NCBI RefSeq assembly: GCF_000333035.1
Contig: NZ_BANU01000020.1
Coordinates: 50,202 to 114,201, forward strand
DNA: 64,000 nucleotides
Direction of reading: 5' to 3'
Origin: Gordonia sihwensis NBRC 108236
GTDB lineage: Bacteria > Actinomycetota > Actinomycetes > Mycobacteriales > Mycobacteriaceae
Under the pieces are notes generated by a model. The model ran no database searches. It was not told the DNA's origin and saw only the letters and a program-made list of their open reading frames with translations. Of the stretch, positions 16,515 to 25,300 are shown in pieces; positions within the stretch are counted from its first letter, which is position 1, and every line of letters begins with the position of its first letter. A program made the position numbers and the translations under genes.

Positions 16515-17249
16515 TCACCCGACGGCGGTCCCGACCAGCGAACCGATGCCGTATGTCACCGCCATCGCAATGCCGCCACCGATCACCATCCGCAGTGTCG
16601 GCCGCCACGGCGACGACTTGCCGAGGTACGCACCGAGGACCCCGGTGGCCGCCAGTGCCACAAGCACCGCGACCACCGCCACAGGGATGCGCCACTGTGC
16701 GGGCGGTACCAGGATCGCGATCAGCGGAAGCAGTGCTCCCACGGTGAACGACACCGCCGATGAGAACGCGGCCTGCCACGGGTTGGTGAGTTCGTGCGGA
16801 TCGATTCCGAGTTCGGCCTCAGCGTGGGCGGCGAAGGCGTCCCGGTCGCTCAGCTCGGCGGCGGCCCGCCGCGCCGTCTCCGGTGACATGCCCTTCTTCT
16901 CGTAGATGCCCGCCAGTTCCTCGAGTTCTTCTTCGGGCTGGTTCCGCAGCTCCCATTTCTCCTTCGCGAGCATCGCCGCCTCGGTGTCGCGCTGCGTGCT
17001 CACCGACACGTACTCCCCCAGCGCCATCGACACCGCGCCCGCCGCGAGGCCCGCGATCCCCGCGGTGAAGATCGGACCGCGGTCGGCGGTCGCCGCGGCC
17101 ACGCCGACGACGATGCCCGCCGTCGAGACGATGCCGTCGTTGGCGCCCAGGACTCCGGCGCGCAACCAGTTGAGCCGGCTCGCCAGCGCGCCGGTGTGGG
17201 GCTCGTCGGCATGCCCGCCGTCGGGCGTCGGCCTCGTCTCCGTCGTCAT
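16515..17249 (-). CDS. VIT1/CCC1-family iron/manganese transporter
   Basis: A 244-aa membrane transporter of the vacuolar-iron-transporter family, expected to move Fe(II) or Mn(II) across the membrane. Key features are LRAGVLGANDGIVSTAGIVV in the first helix pair, GAVSMALGEYVSVSTQRDTE, and a Glu-rich cytoplasmic domain (QPEEELEELAGIYEKKGMSP), the metal-binding region of the family. Three further membrane segments form the C-terminus. The ATG at 17247-17249 is used because the extension upstream has no family similarity. It converges on the TetR gene with only 8 bp between stops, and is divergent from the DUF2231 gene. Confidence 0.9.
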   Translation of the reverse strand: MTTETRPTPDGGHADEPHTGALASRLNWLRAGVLGANDGIVSTAGIVVGVAAATADRGPIFTAGIAGLAAGAVSMALGEYVSVSTQRDTEAAMLAKEKWELRNQPEEELEELAGIYEKKGMSPETARRAAAELSDRDAFAAHAEAELGIDPHELTNPWQAAFSSAVSFTVGALLPLIAILVPPAQWRIPVAVVAVLVALAATGVLGAYLGKSSPWRPTLRMVIGGGIAMAVTYGIGSLVGTAVG

Positions 17250-17380
17250 GAATCCATGGTCGCAGCTGGTCAGCGTCCCGGCAAGCAAGGTTTGGCAGGG
17301 CTGAGAAGTGTGAGCCGAGGGTTACCCGTGAACTTCCGTAGAGTCCGGCCGCGCGTCCTGACCGGTTCCCGCCGATACCG

Positions 17381-17386
17381 TAGATT
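17381..17386 (+). promoter_or_regulatory. -10 box of leaderless DUF2231 gene
   Basis: TAGATT exactly 7 nt before the ATG at 17394. Confidence 0.5.
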
Positions 17387-17393
17387 CACTCGC

Positions 17394-17861
17394 ATGGACA
17401 CCATCAACGGGCTGCCCGCGCACCCGCTTCTCGTACATTTCGTCGTGGTCGCGGTTCCAGTCACCGCACTGGTGGCGATCGCCATCGCCGTATGGCCCAG
17501 GGCCCGGATCGCCCTCGGCGTCTTCCCGTCGATCCTCGCACTCGTCACGTTGATCGCCGTGCCGATCACCACATCCGCTGGTGAGGCATTGGAAAAGAAG
17601 GTCGGCTCGACTCCTCAGCTGGAGCAGCACACCCAGCTCGGCGACGAGCTGATCCTCGCGGTCGGTCCGCTGTTCGGGCTGATCGCCCTGCTCCAACTGC
17701 TGCGGTATCCATTCGTCACCGAACGGATTCCGCTGTCGGACAAAACTATCGGAGTCGTCGACGCCGTCGTGCGAGTCGCGGTCGTCGCAGCGGCGATCGC
17801 CTCGCTGGTGATGGTGGTGCTCGTCGGCGACAGCGGTGCCCGCGCGGTGTGGGGCGGTTAG
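17394..17861 (+). CDS. DUF2231 membrane protein
   Basis: A 155-aa integral membrane protein with four predicted helices. The start MDTINGLPAHPLLVHFVVVAVP carries the DUF2231 signature G-x-PAHPxLVHF. The function of the family is unknown; its conserved His residues have prompted suggestions of haem or metal binding, and it often accompanies redox proteins. A second DUF2231 domain, fused to a Rieske domain, occurs at 59491. The ATG start is supported by a -10 box 7 nt upstream. Confidence 0.8.
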   Translation: MDTINGLPAHPLLVHFVVVAVPVTALVAIAIAVWPRARIALGVFPSILALVTLIAVPITTSAGEALEKKVGSTPQLEQHTQLGDELILAVGPLFGLIALLQLLRYPFVTERIPLSDKTIGVVDAVVRVAVVAAAIASLVMVVLVGDSGARAVWGG

Positions 17862-17902
17862 TCTCGCGGCGGCTCAGCTGCCCGACAGAGTCGGATTGCA
17901 GA

Positions 17903-17934
17903 AAACCAGTTTCACTTATAAGTGCAACTGGTTT
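17903..17934. promoter_or_regulatory. 32-bp near-perfect palindrome, putative autoregulatory operator
   Basis: Outer arms AAACCAGTT / AACTGGTTT enclose the perfect inner palindrome CACTTATAAGTG. Only one base pair of the 16-bp arms mismatches. It overlaps a possible promoter (TTCACT about -35, TAGTGT -10 at 17934-17939) and ends 33 bp before the helix-turn-helix gene. Position and symmetry point to autoregulation by that protein or by its complex with the PIN protein. Confidence 0.75.
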
Positions 17935-17967
17935 AGTGTCGAGACAACGACTGGGAGGTGTGTAGCG

Positions 17968-18378
17968 ATGAGTGCAGTGATCGATCGGGGCGTCGGAAAG
18001 ACCACAGTGACCGTGACGTCAGACCAAGTGTCGCAAGCCAGTGCAGTCGATCTGGCGGCCCTGCGTGCGGCGGTGCCGGCAGAATTGGCTGGAGTCCTTA
18101 TTGAGGTGCTCCGGATCGTCGCCGCCGGCGGGACGGTAACCGTGGGATCGATGCCGGATGAGCTGACGACCACCGCCGCGGCAGACCTACTCGGCATGTC
18201 ACGACCGACATTGATGAAGCTGATTCGAGATGAACAGATAGTTGCGCACAAGGTCGGCACCCACACTCGACTGAACACGTCCGACGTTCTCGCCTACCGA
18301 GACCGGCTGCGTGAGCAACAGCGGGCAGCGTTGTGGGAGCTACGCGAGTTCGAGCAGGCGGAGGACCTAGACTACTGA
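17968..18378 (+). CDS. Excisionase-type helix-turn-helix protein, putative antitoxin
   Basis: A 136-aa protein with a central MerR/excisionase-like DNA-binding domain (residues about 60-110). Its helix-turn-helix reads TTAAADLLGMSRPTLMKLIR, followed by a wing with VGTHTRLNTSDVLAYRDR. The C-terminal tail (LREQQRAALWELREFEQAED) is charged and helical, as in antitoxins whose tail binds the toxin. GGGAGG lies 9 nt before the ATG. The PIN-domain gene follows after 53 nt and a large palindrome precedes it. This is the classic layout of a toxin-antitoxin operon, with this protein as antitoxin and repressor; the pairing is inferred. Confidence 0.8.
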   Translation: MSAVIDRGVGKTTVTVTSDQVSQASAVDLAALRAAVPAELAGVLIEVLRIVAAGGTVTVGSMPDELTTTAAADLLGMSRPTLMKLIRDEQIVAHKVGTHTRLNTSDVLAYRDRLREQQRAALWELREFEQAEDLDY

Positions 18379-18418
18379 AACGGCACCTCCTGTCGGCGAC
18401 TCTGTCCCGCACGGGATC

Positions 18419-18424
18419 TATTGT
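18419..18424 (+). promoter_or_regulatory. Possible internal -10 box before PIN gene
   Basis: TATTGT 7 nt before the GTG at 18432. If real, the toxin could also be made from its own leaderless transcript. A chance match is possible, as the gene probably also sits on the antitoxin transcript. Confidence 0.35.
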
Positions 18425-18431
18425 GACTTGA

Positions 18432-19055
18432 GTGACTTCAGGAGTGCCGAACGTGCTGCCGGATGCGAACGTGCTTTATTCGCGAACACTTCGGGACTGG
18501 ATTTGTCTCCTCGCCGCGAGATCAGGTCCGCCGCTGTTCCACCTGCGCTGGACCGAGGATGTGCTCGCCGAACTGGTTTACCACCTGCGCAAGAATCACC
18601 CGCATTACTCCGATCACCAGGTCGGCGGCGTCCGACAACGGATCATCAAAGTCGCGGTGCACGGTCGGATCGAGGGATACGAGGTCGACTCGGCGTTTGA
18701 GTACACCGATGAGTACGACGCGCATCTGCACGCCGCGGCTGAGCACGGCCGCATACAATACGTCGTCACCAACGATCGAGGATTCCACCGGTTCGCCGAG
18801 GCGAACGACGAACGTCTCGGATACGAGGTATATACCCCCGACGACTTCCTGATGCTCGTCCATCGGGACGCAATCGCCACCGTCCGCGAGGCTCTACTCG
18901 ACCAGATCACCTACCATTGCCGTCTCGGCAGACCGTTCAACCTCGCCGATCGCCTCGAGGCCGCTCAAGCCCCGACCTTTGCCGCCGCGATCCGCGCGAT
19001 GATGCAAGCCCCGGCTGTCGCGGAAGCGCTATCCCGCGCGTCGTCCTCGACCTGA
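18432..19055 (+). CDS. PIN-domain protein, putative VapC-like RNase toxin
   Basis: A 207-aa protein with an N-terminal PIN domain (residues about 8-140), the fold of metal-dependent RNase toxins. Conserved acidic residues can be placed: Asp in LPDANVLYSRTLRDW, Glu in WTEDVLAELVYHL, and Asp in YVVTNDRGFH. The C-terminal 70 residues are an added helical region, making it longer than ordinary VapC (about 130-150 aa). It lies 53 nt behind the helix-turn-helix gene on the same strand, consistent with toxin following antitoxin. The start is GTG 18432; GTG 18444 is also in frame. Target RNA unknown. Confidence 0.78.
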   Translation: MTSGVPNVLPDANVLYSRTLRDWICLLAARSGPPLFHLRWTEDVLAELVYHLRKNHPHYSDHQVGGVRQRIIKVAVHGRIEGYEVDSAFEYTDEYDAHLHAAAEHGRIQYVVTNDRGFHRFAEANDERLGYEVYTPDDFLMLVHRDAIATVREALLDQITYHCRLGRPFNLADRLEAAQAPTFAAAIRAMMQAPAVAEALSRASSST

Positions 19056-19220
19056 CCCGCACTGATTGCCCGCTGGGCAGGCGAGTCTCTCATTCCCTCC
19101 TGGTCCCCTCTCGTCAGCCAATGAGTGCGCTCGTTGTCAGAGGGGATCGGTAAGATTCGAACATAGAAACACAGCAGGAGTGTTCTCGGACACTGTGCAG
19201 GTCGAAAGGGGGTGGGTTCG

Positions 19221-20699
19221 ATGGTCACGTCAGAAGTGCTGCTCCCGGACGACCCGGCCGCCCTCGCCCGCCTGTTGGAAGCTGCGGCAACCAAGTTCGC
19301 GTCCCTGCCACTGTCCGCGGTCCCCGAAGACACCCTGCTGGAAACCGTCGAGACATTGGAACGTACTCATCGTCGTCTCGACGGTGTCGACGCCGCGGTG
19401 CTGGTGGAGGTCTCCGACCGCGGCGCCTATCGCAAAGCCGGATACCTATCGGTGCACCAGTACCTGGCGCAGGGGTTACGGCTCGGTGACGGTGCCGCCC
19501 GATCCCGACGCGTCAGCGCCGCCGGCATCGGACGATTCACCGACCTACAAGGCCAAACCCGCCCACCGGTACTGCCGGCGACCGCGGTCGCGGTCGGCGA
19601 GGGAGCGATCGGCGCCGACCACGTCCGCGAAATCGACGCCGTCATGGACAAGATCCCCACCGCCATCGACGCCGACACCCGAGCACGCGCCGAGGCACAG
19701 CTGGCCTGGGTCGCCCGCGAGCTGAGTCCGGCCGGTGTCCGCACCGCCGGCATCCGACTGCTCGCACACCTGGACCCGGACGGAACCGTCACCGACGAAC
19801 GCGACCGCAAACGCCTGCGCGGGTTCGCTGTGCTGCCCCAAGATCTGCGGTTGATGAGCAAAGTCCGCGGCTACCTCACCCCGGCCCTGCGGGCGGAAAT
19901 GGAAGCCGCACTGCCGTCGTGGGCCGCACCGGGAATGAACAACCCCGACGACCCCGACTCCCCATCCGGGACCGTCGAATCGGCCGACCCGGCCGCCCTC
20001 GCCGCCGCCGTCGAACGCGATACCCGCACACCCGGGCAGCGCACCCACGACGGTCTGCAAGCCCTGCTGCGCGCCTCCCACACTGGTGCTGGGGGTGGTC
20101 GGCGGTCGGGTGATCTGGTCATCACCGTCACCGACCACGAATTGGCCGAGCACGCCGGGATCGCGTTGACCGCGACCGGGACCCGGCTGCCGGTGACGGA
20201 GTTGATCGAAGTCGCCGCCACCGCGACCCCGCACCTGGCCGTCTTCTCCGCCCACACCGGACAAGCCCTCTACCTCGGACGGGGACGCCGGCTCGCGTCG
20301 CGGGCACAGCGGTTGATGCTCTTCGCCCGCGACCGCGGCTGCACCGCCCCCGGCTGCGCGGCCCCGTTCACCCGCACCCAAGCCCATCACTTCCCCGACT
20401 GGGCCGACGGCGGACCCACCGACATCGACCACCTCGGCGCCGCATGCGGACGCCACAATCGCTCCGTCGGACCCCGCCCCGGCCAATGGCAGACCACGAT
20501 CCTGATCGACGGACCCCACGCCGGCAGAGTCGCCTGGCGACCCAGCGGCAACACCAGCCGCGGCGGGACAAGACCGCCCGGATGGCGGATCAACCAGATC
20601 CACCACGCCGAACTACTCCCGGACCACGAACCCCAGCCGCCGCCCGAACCCAGCGAATCTCGCATCGAGAACTACCTCGACACCCTCCTGGCCGCCTGA
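19221..20699 (+). CDS. DUF222 and HNH endonuclease domain protein (13E12 family)
   Basis: A 492-aa member of the DUF222-HNH family (13E12-repeat proteins of mycobacteria), often multi-copy in actinobacterial genomes. DUF222 spans roughly residues 15-330 (TLLETVETLERTHRRLDGVD; RKAGYLSVHQYLAQGLRLG). The C-terminal HNH nuclease domain has C-x4-C (CTAPGCAAPF), the catalytic AHHFPDWADGGPTDIDHL and the closing CGRHNRSVG, so the nuclease looks intact. The ATG at 19221 is chosen because AAAGGGGG lies 8 nt upstream. Biological role unresolved; a function in DNA damage or mobile-element biology is suspected for the family. The gap before it (19056-19220) holds only a TAAGAT element at 19151. Confidence 0.88.
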   Translation: MVTSEVLLPDDPAALARLLEAAATKFASLPLSAVPEDTLLETVETLERTHRRLDGVDAAVLVEVSDRGAYRKAGYLSVHQYLAQGLRLGDGAARSRRVSAAGIGRFTDLQGQTRPPVLPATAVAVGEGAIGADHVREIDAVMDKIPTAIDADTRARAEAQLAWVARELSPAGVRTAGIRLLAHLDPDGTVTDERDRKRLRGFAVLPQDLRLMSKVRGYLTPALRAEMEAALPSWAAPGMNNPDDPDSPSGTVESADPAALAAAVERDTRTPGQRTHDGLQALLRASHTGAGGGRRSGDLVITVTDHELAEHAGIALTATGTRLPVTELIEVAATATPHLAVFSAHTGQALYLGRGRRLASRAQRLMLFARDRGCTAPGCAAPFTRTQAHHFPDWADGGPTDIDHLGAACGRHNRSVGPRPGQWQTTILIDGPHAGRVAWRPSGNTSRGGTRPPGWRINQIHHAELLPDHEPQPPPEPSESRIENYLDTLLAA

Positions 20700-20712
20700 C
20701 AACGAGCAGAGA

Positions 20713-20726
20713 CCGGCCGCGGCCGG
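20713..20726. terminator. Short GC palindrome between convergent genes
   Basis: CCGGCCGCGGCCGG in the 41-bp gap between the DUF222-HNH gene and accD4, which converge. It could act as a weak terminator for both. Confidence 0.35.
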
Positions 20727-20740
20727 AAGGATACCGATCG

Positions 20741-22312
20741 CTAGATCGGCATCAAGTAGTGCTTGCGCGGGTTCCGCAGCACCTGCTTGTCGCGCAGCTG
20801 TGCCAGCGCCTTGCGGAGTTGGAGTCGAGTCTGCGCGGGTTCGATAACCGCGTCGACGTACCCCTTCTCCGCGGCGAGGTACGGGGTCGCCATCATCGCG
20901 TTGTAGAAGGCGATGAAGTCCTGCCGGACCTTGTCGGCGTCGTTGGCCGACAGACCCTCGGTCTGCTTGCGGGTCAGCACGGCCGCTGCCGACTCCGCAC
21001 CCATGACGGCGATCTTGGCCGTCGGCCAAGCGAAGTTGATGTCGGCGCCCAGCTGCTTGGAGCCCATCACCGCATACGCGCCGCCGTAGGCCTTGCGCAA
21101 GACCACGGTGATCTTCGGAACGTCGGCCTCCACGTAGGCGTAGAGGAACTTGCCCGACCGCCGGATGGTCCCCTTCTGCTCCTCCACCAGGCCCGGCAGG
21201 ATGCCGGGGGTGTCGACGAGGAAGATCAGCGGGATGTTGTAGGCATTGCAGATCCGGACGAAGCGCGTCGCCTTCTCCGCCGAGTCAGTGTCGAGGGTTC
21301 CCGCCATGACGCTCGGCTGATTGGCGACCACGCCGACGCTCCGACCGTCCACTCGCGCGTAGCCGGTGAGGATGTTCGGGGCGAACAACTCCCCGACCTC
21401 GTGGAAGGCGCCGTCGTCGAACAGTCGGATGATGATGTCCCGCATGTCGTAGCCGGCATTGTCGTTGTCGGGCATGAACGTGTTGAGGCTGAGGTCCGAC
21501 TCCGTGATCTCCGGCTCCAGACCCGGGTTGATGATCGGCGGCTCCTCGTGTGCGCTCGACGGCATGTACTGCAGGTACTCGCGGACCCACTCGAATGCCG
21601 CCGCCTCATCCGGTGCGATGTGGTGGATGTTGCCCCACCGCGCCTGGTTGTGGGCGCTGCCGAGGTCTTCGGCCGAGATCTCCTCACCCGTGGTCTGCTT
21701 GATGACGTCGGGCCCGGTGACGAACATGTAGCTCTTGTCCTCGACTGCCACCAGGATGTCGGTGTTGGCAGGCGTGTACACCGCGCCGCCCGCGCATTTG
21801 CCGAGGATCACCGAGACCTGCGGCGCCAGACCCGACAGCAGGTCGTTGCGGCGTCCCATCTCGGCGTACCAGGCCAGCGATGTGACGGCGTCCTGAATGC
21901 GGGCGCCGGCCGAGTCGTTGATACCGACCATCGGGCAACCGAGCTTGCCCGCCCACTCCATCAGCGCCGACACCTTGCGGCCGAACATCTCACCGACGGT
22001 GCCGCCCATCACGGTCTGGTCGTGACTGAAGGCGGCCACCGGCCGTCCGTGGACCAGCCCGTGACCGGTCACCACGCCGTCGCCGTAACCGGTCTCCCCG
22101 GCTCCCGGCATCTTGGCGAGCGCACCGACCTCCACGAAGGTCCCCGGGTCGAACAGCAACTCCAGCCGTGCGCGCGGCGACAGGATGCCCTTCTTGGCGC
22201 GCTTGGCGATCGCCTTCTCGCCCCCGGGTTCCTTCGCCAGTTCGAGCTTCTCGCGCAGATCGGCGAGCTTGGCAGCAGTCGTGTCAGTCACTACGTGTGC
22301 CCTTTCCGTCAC
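20741..22312 (-). CDS. accD4: Acyl-CoA carboxylase beta subunit AccD4
   Basis: Carboxyltransferase subunit that, with a biotinylated AccA3-type alpha subunit, carboxylates a long-chain acyl-CoA to give the extender unit for Pks13. Length 523 aa. It shows the crotonase-like halves of the family: [40 protein letters not shown] (first oxyanion region), [20 protein letters not shown] and [19 protein letters not shown] (second). It ends RKHYLMPI, like mycobacterial AccD4. The GTG at 22310-22312 overlaps the pks13 stop (GTGA). An alternative in-frame GTG at 22289-22291 has GGAAAGG 9 nt upstream and may be the true start. It follows pks13 as in M. tuberculosis. Confidence 0.93.
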   Translation of the reverse strand: MTERAHVVTDTTAAKLADLREKLELAKEPGGEKAIAKRAKKGILSPRARLELLFDPGTFVEVGALAKMPGAGETGYGDGVVTGHGLVHGRPVAAFSHDQTVMGGTVGEMFGRKVSALMEWAGKLGCPMVGINDSAGARIQDAVTSLAWYAEMGRRNDLLSGLAPQVSVILGKCAGGAVYTPANTDILVAVEDKSYMFVTGPDVIKQTTGEEISAEDLGSAHNQARWGNIHHIAPDEAAAFEWVREYLQYMPSSAHEEPPIINPGLEPEITESDLSLNTFMPDNDNAGYDMRDIIIRLFDDGAFHEVGELFAPNILTGYARVDGRSVGVVANQPSVMAGTLDTDSAEKATRFVRICNAYNIPLIFLVDTPGILPGLVEEQKGTIRRSGKFLYAYVEADVPKITVVLRKAYGGAYAVMGSKQLGADINFAWPTAKIAVMGAESAAAVLTRKQTEGLSANDADKVRQDFIAFYNAMMATPYLAAEKGYVDAVIEPAQTRLQLRKALAQLRDKQVLRNPRKHYLMPI

Positions 22313-25300
22313 TTCTCGGTACTGATATCTGCCATGCGGCGGGCCAGGTCGGCTGCGACCTTCGCGACGTAGGGCTCATCCACGATGGCCAGGTGGTCGC
22401 CGCCGATGTGAATGATCTCCAGATCGTCCACCACCTCGCCCCAGCGCCCGTCCTCATCGATCTCGGCCCACTGCGGCTCGAGTTCGATGGCTCCGTCGTG
22501 CATCTTGTCCGCGCGGTAGAGCACCACCTTGCCGTCGTACGGAGTGGGATCGATCTCGGTGAGCGCACGGTTGTCGAGGAACGACGTCCGCTGATGCTCG
22601 ATGATCCCGCCCGGAATCTTGGTCCCCGACATCGACATCATCTCGGTGATGATCGCGAACTGCTCGTTGTCGTCGGCGGCGACGAGCCGGTCCATCGGGA
22701 TCGGCACGTCCTCGTCGAGCCCGTAAGTCTTGATCGCGAACGCCTTCCAACGCTCCAGCCGCGCTCGCTTGTTCTCCGGGGTGTCGGGCACGTCCCGGGT
22801 CGGGCGCACCACATCGATCAGTCCGACGAAGGCGATCTCCTCGCCCTCCTCGCGGAGCAGCTGTGCAGCGCCATAGGCCAGCGCCCCGCCCAGAGACCAG
22901 CCCACCAGCACGTACGGACCGTGCGGCTGCACCTCGCGCAGGCGCGGCATGTACTGACGTACCCGCTCTTCGATGGTGCCCTCGACTCGGTCGAAGCCGA
23001 TCACCGGCTGGTCGTCCGGCAGCCGCTTGAGCAGTGCCTCGTAGGCCGAGGTGTTGCCGCCCGCGGGGTGGAACACCAGCATCGGCGTCGGGTCGCCCGC
23101 GGCGGTGTCGAACGTGTGCTTCGGCGTGCCGTCGGAATTCTTCGGGACACGCAGGAACCGCACGAAGCCGTCGATGTCGGCAGACGCCTCCATGTGCTGA
23201 CGAACGTAGTTCGAGAGCTCCTCGATCGTCTCCGAATCGAGGACGTCCTCGACGTCGATCTCGCCTCCGGTGCGCTCGTTCAGCCGCTCGGTGAGCTTCT
23301 CCGCGGTCTCGTCGTCGAGCACCGGCAGCTTGTTGAAGACGCCACCGGCCGACTTGCCGGTCACCACCGCGTACGCACCGTAGGTCAGGCGTTCGGCAGC
23401 ATCGCGCGGCGGCACATCGGTGCCCGAAGCCTCCGCCACCGACGCCTGGTCGGTGATGGTGGGAGCCTGTGCGGGCGGGGTGTCGGTGGCGGTCTCGGCC
23501 ATCTTGGGCGCTTCGCTCACCTGGCTCCGACTCGACTCCTCGCTCGCGCTCGTCGTCGGCTCAACGGGCTCGACCTGCTTTGCAGGCTCCGGCGCATCGG
23601 GCGCCTGTCCCTTCAAAGCATCCTTGGCCAGTTCCGCATCGATGTAGGCGTTCAGCGCGGCGGTGTCGAGTTCTCCGCCGCCGGTGGCCTTCTCCAGGTC
23701 GTCGAGCTGATCGCGGTGGGTGACCGCGAAGGCGACGAACTTCTCGACGTCCGACAGATCAGCCTGTCGCATCGCCTGCAGCTGCAGCTGCGGGATCTCG
23801 AACTCGTACTCGACGCGGTTCTTGATGCGAACCGCCATCAGGGAGTCGAGGCCCAGTTCGATGAGGGGGATCTCCCGCGGCAGGTCCTCGGGGTCGTAGC
23901 CCATCGACTCGCCGACGATGACCGCGAGGCGGTCGCCCACGCTCTCTCCGGAGTCCGGGCTCCACCGGTCGCCGATCACGTCGACGACCTCGTCCTCGAC
24001 GACCACCTTCTCGTCGACGAAGCCGGAGGCCTTCGCGGCCTCGGCAGGCGTCTGCGCGTCCGCGCCGGTCGCGGACGGCACCGGCTCGCGCACCGTGCCG
24101 CCGGTCACCGCGGCCTGGTAGAGCAGCGCGAATCCGCCCTGCGGACCGGCGTGCACACTGATCGCCGCGCCACCCGGGTGGCCGGTGAGCGTGGTCGTGA
24201 CCGTGCCGTCGGTCGGGAAATCACCGAGCGACTCGACTGCCGCCACCGCGGCGCCGGAACCGAGCACCTGCTTCGCCGCGGCGAGCACCAGCTCCCGCGG
24301 ATCGGTGACCGCCGCGGCGTTGACCTCCCAGGCGTGCCTGCCGTCGGGCAGCGCGACGTGCGCGCCCGGCACCGAACCGGCACCCGAGCCACCGGAGATC
24401 ACTGCATCGATCCAATACGGCTTGCGCTCGAACCGCGTTCGCGGAATGTTCGCGAACCGCTGATCCGGTCCGGTGCCGAACAGCGCCGCCACATCCACCG
24501 GATGCCCGTGGACGTACAGCTTCATCAGCGCGTTGACGAGCCCGTAGCTCTCGTCCTCCTTGCGGCGCAGCGTCTCGATCAGCTCCGCGTCGTGCACCCC
24601 GGCGCCGAACGTGGTGGCAGCCACCGAGATCAGGACGGCGGGATTCGGCGAGAGTTCGACGAACGTGCGGTGCCCGGCCTCCACCGACTTCGCGATCGCC
24701 TGGGCGAACCACACACTGTGGCGCAGGCCCTTGAGGTAGTAGTCGATCGTGAACACGTCGGGGGTGCCCGGACGGTAGAAGGTCTCGCGGTCCACCGAGC
24801 TGTAGACGCCGTACTTCAACGGCTGCGGCTCGATGCCGGTGATCTCGTAGGAGAGTTCACCGAGCAGCGGGTCCATCTGCGAGGTGTGGCTCGCGCCCTT
24901 GGTCTGCAGCTTGCGGCCCAGCTTGCCCTCGGCCTCGGCACGCGCCACGATCGCGTCCACCTGTGGTCCCGGACCGCCGATCACCGTGTGCGTGGGAGCC
25001 GCGTAGACGCAGATCTCGAGGTCCGGGTAGTCCACGAGGACGTCGTTGATGTCTTCCGCGCTGTACTCGACCAACGCCATGAAGCGCACCGCGTCGCCGG
25101 TCAGCATCGCCTCGCCCTCGCCCATCAAGCGCGAACGCTGGCAGATCACCCGCGTGGCGTCCTCCAGCGACAGTCCGCCGCTGATGTAGGCGGCCGACGC
25201 CTCGCCCATCGAGTGCGGAACAAGGACGCCGGGCTCGGCGCCGTAGTGGCGCATCGTGTCGGCCAGCGCCACCTGGATCGTGTAGATGCCGATCTGCGCG

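Noticed and set aside
19151..19166. Possible SOS box (TCGAAC) and tRNA-like GATTCGAA before the DUF222-HNH gene
   Set aside because: Only one half-site TCGAAC is present and the second half does not match GTTCGA. No cloverleaf can be folded around it.
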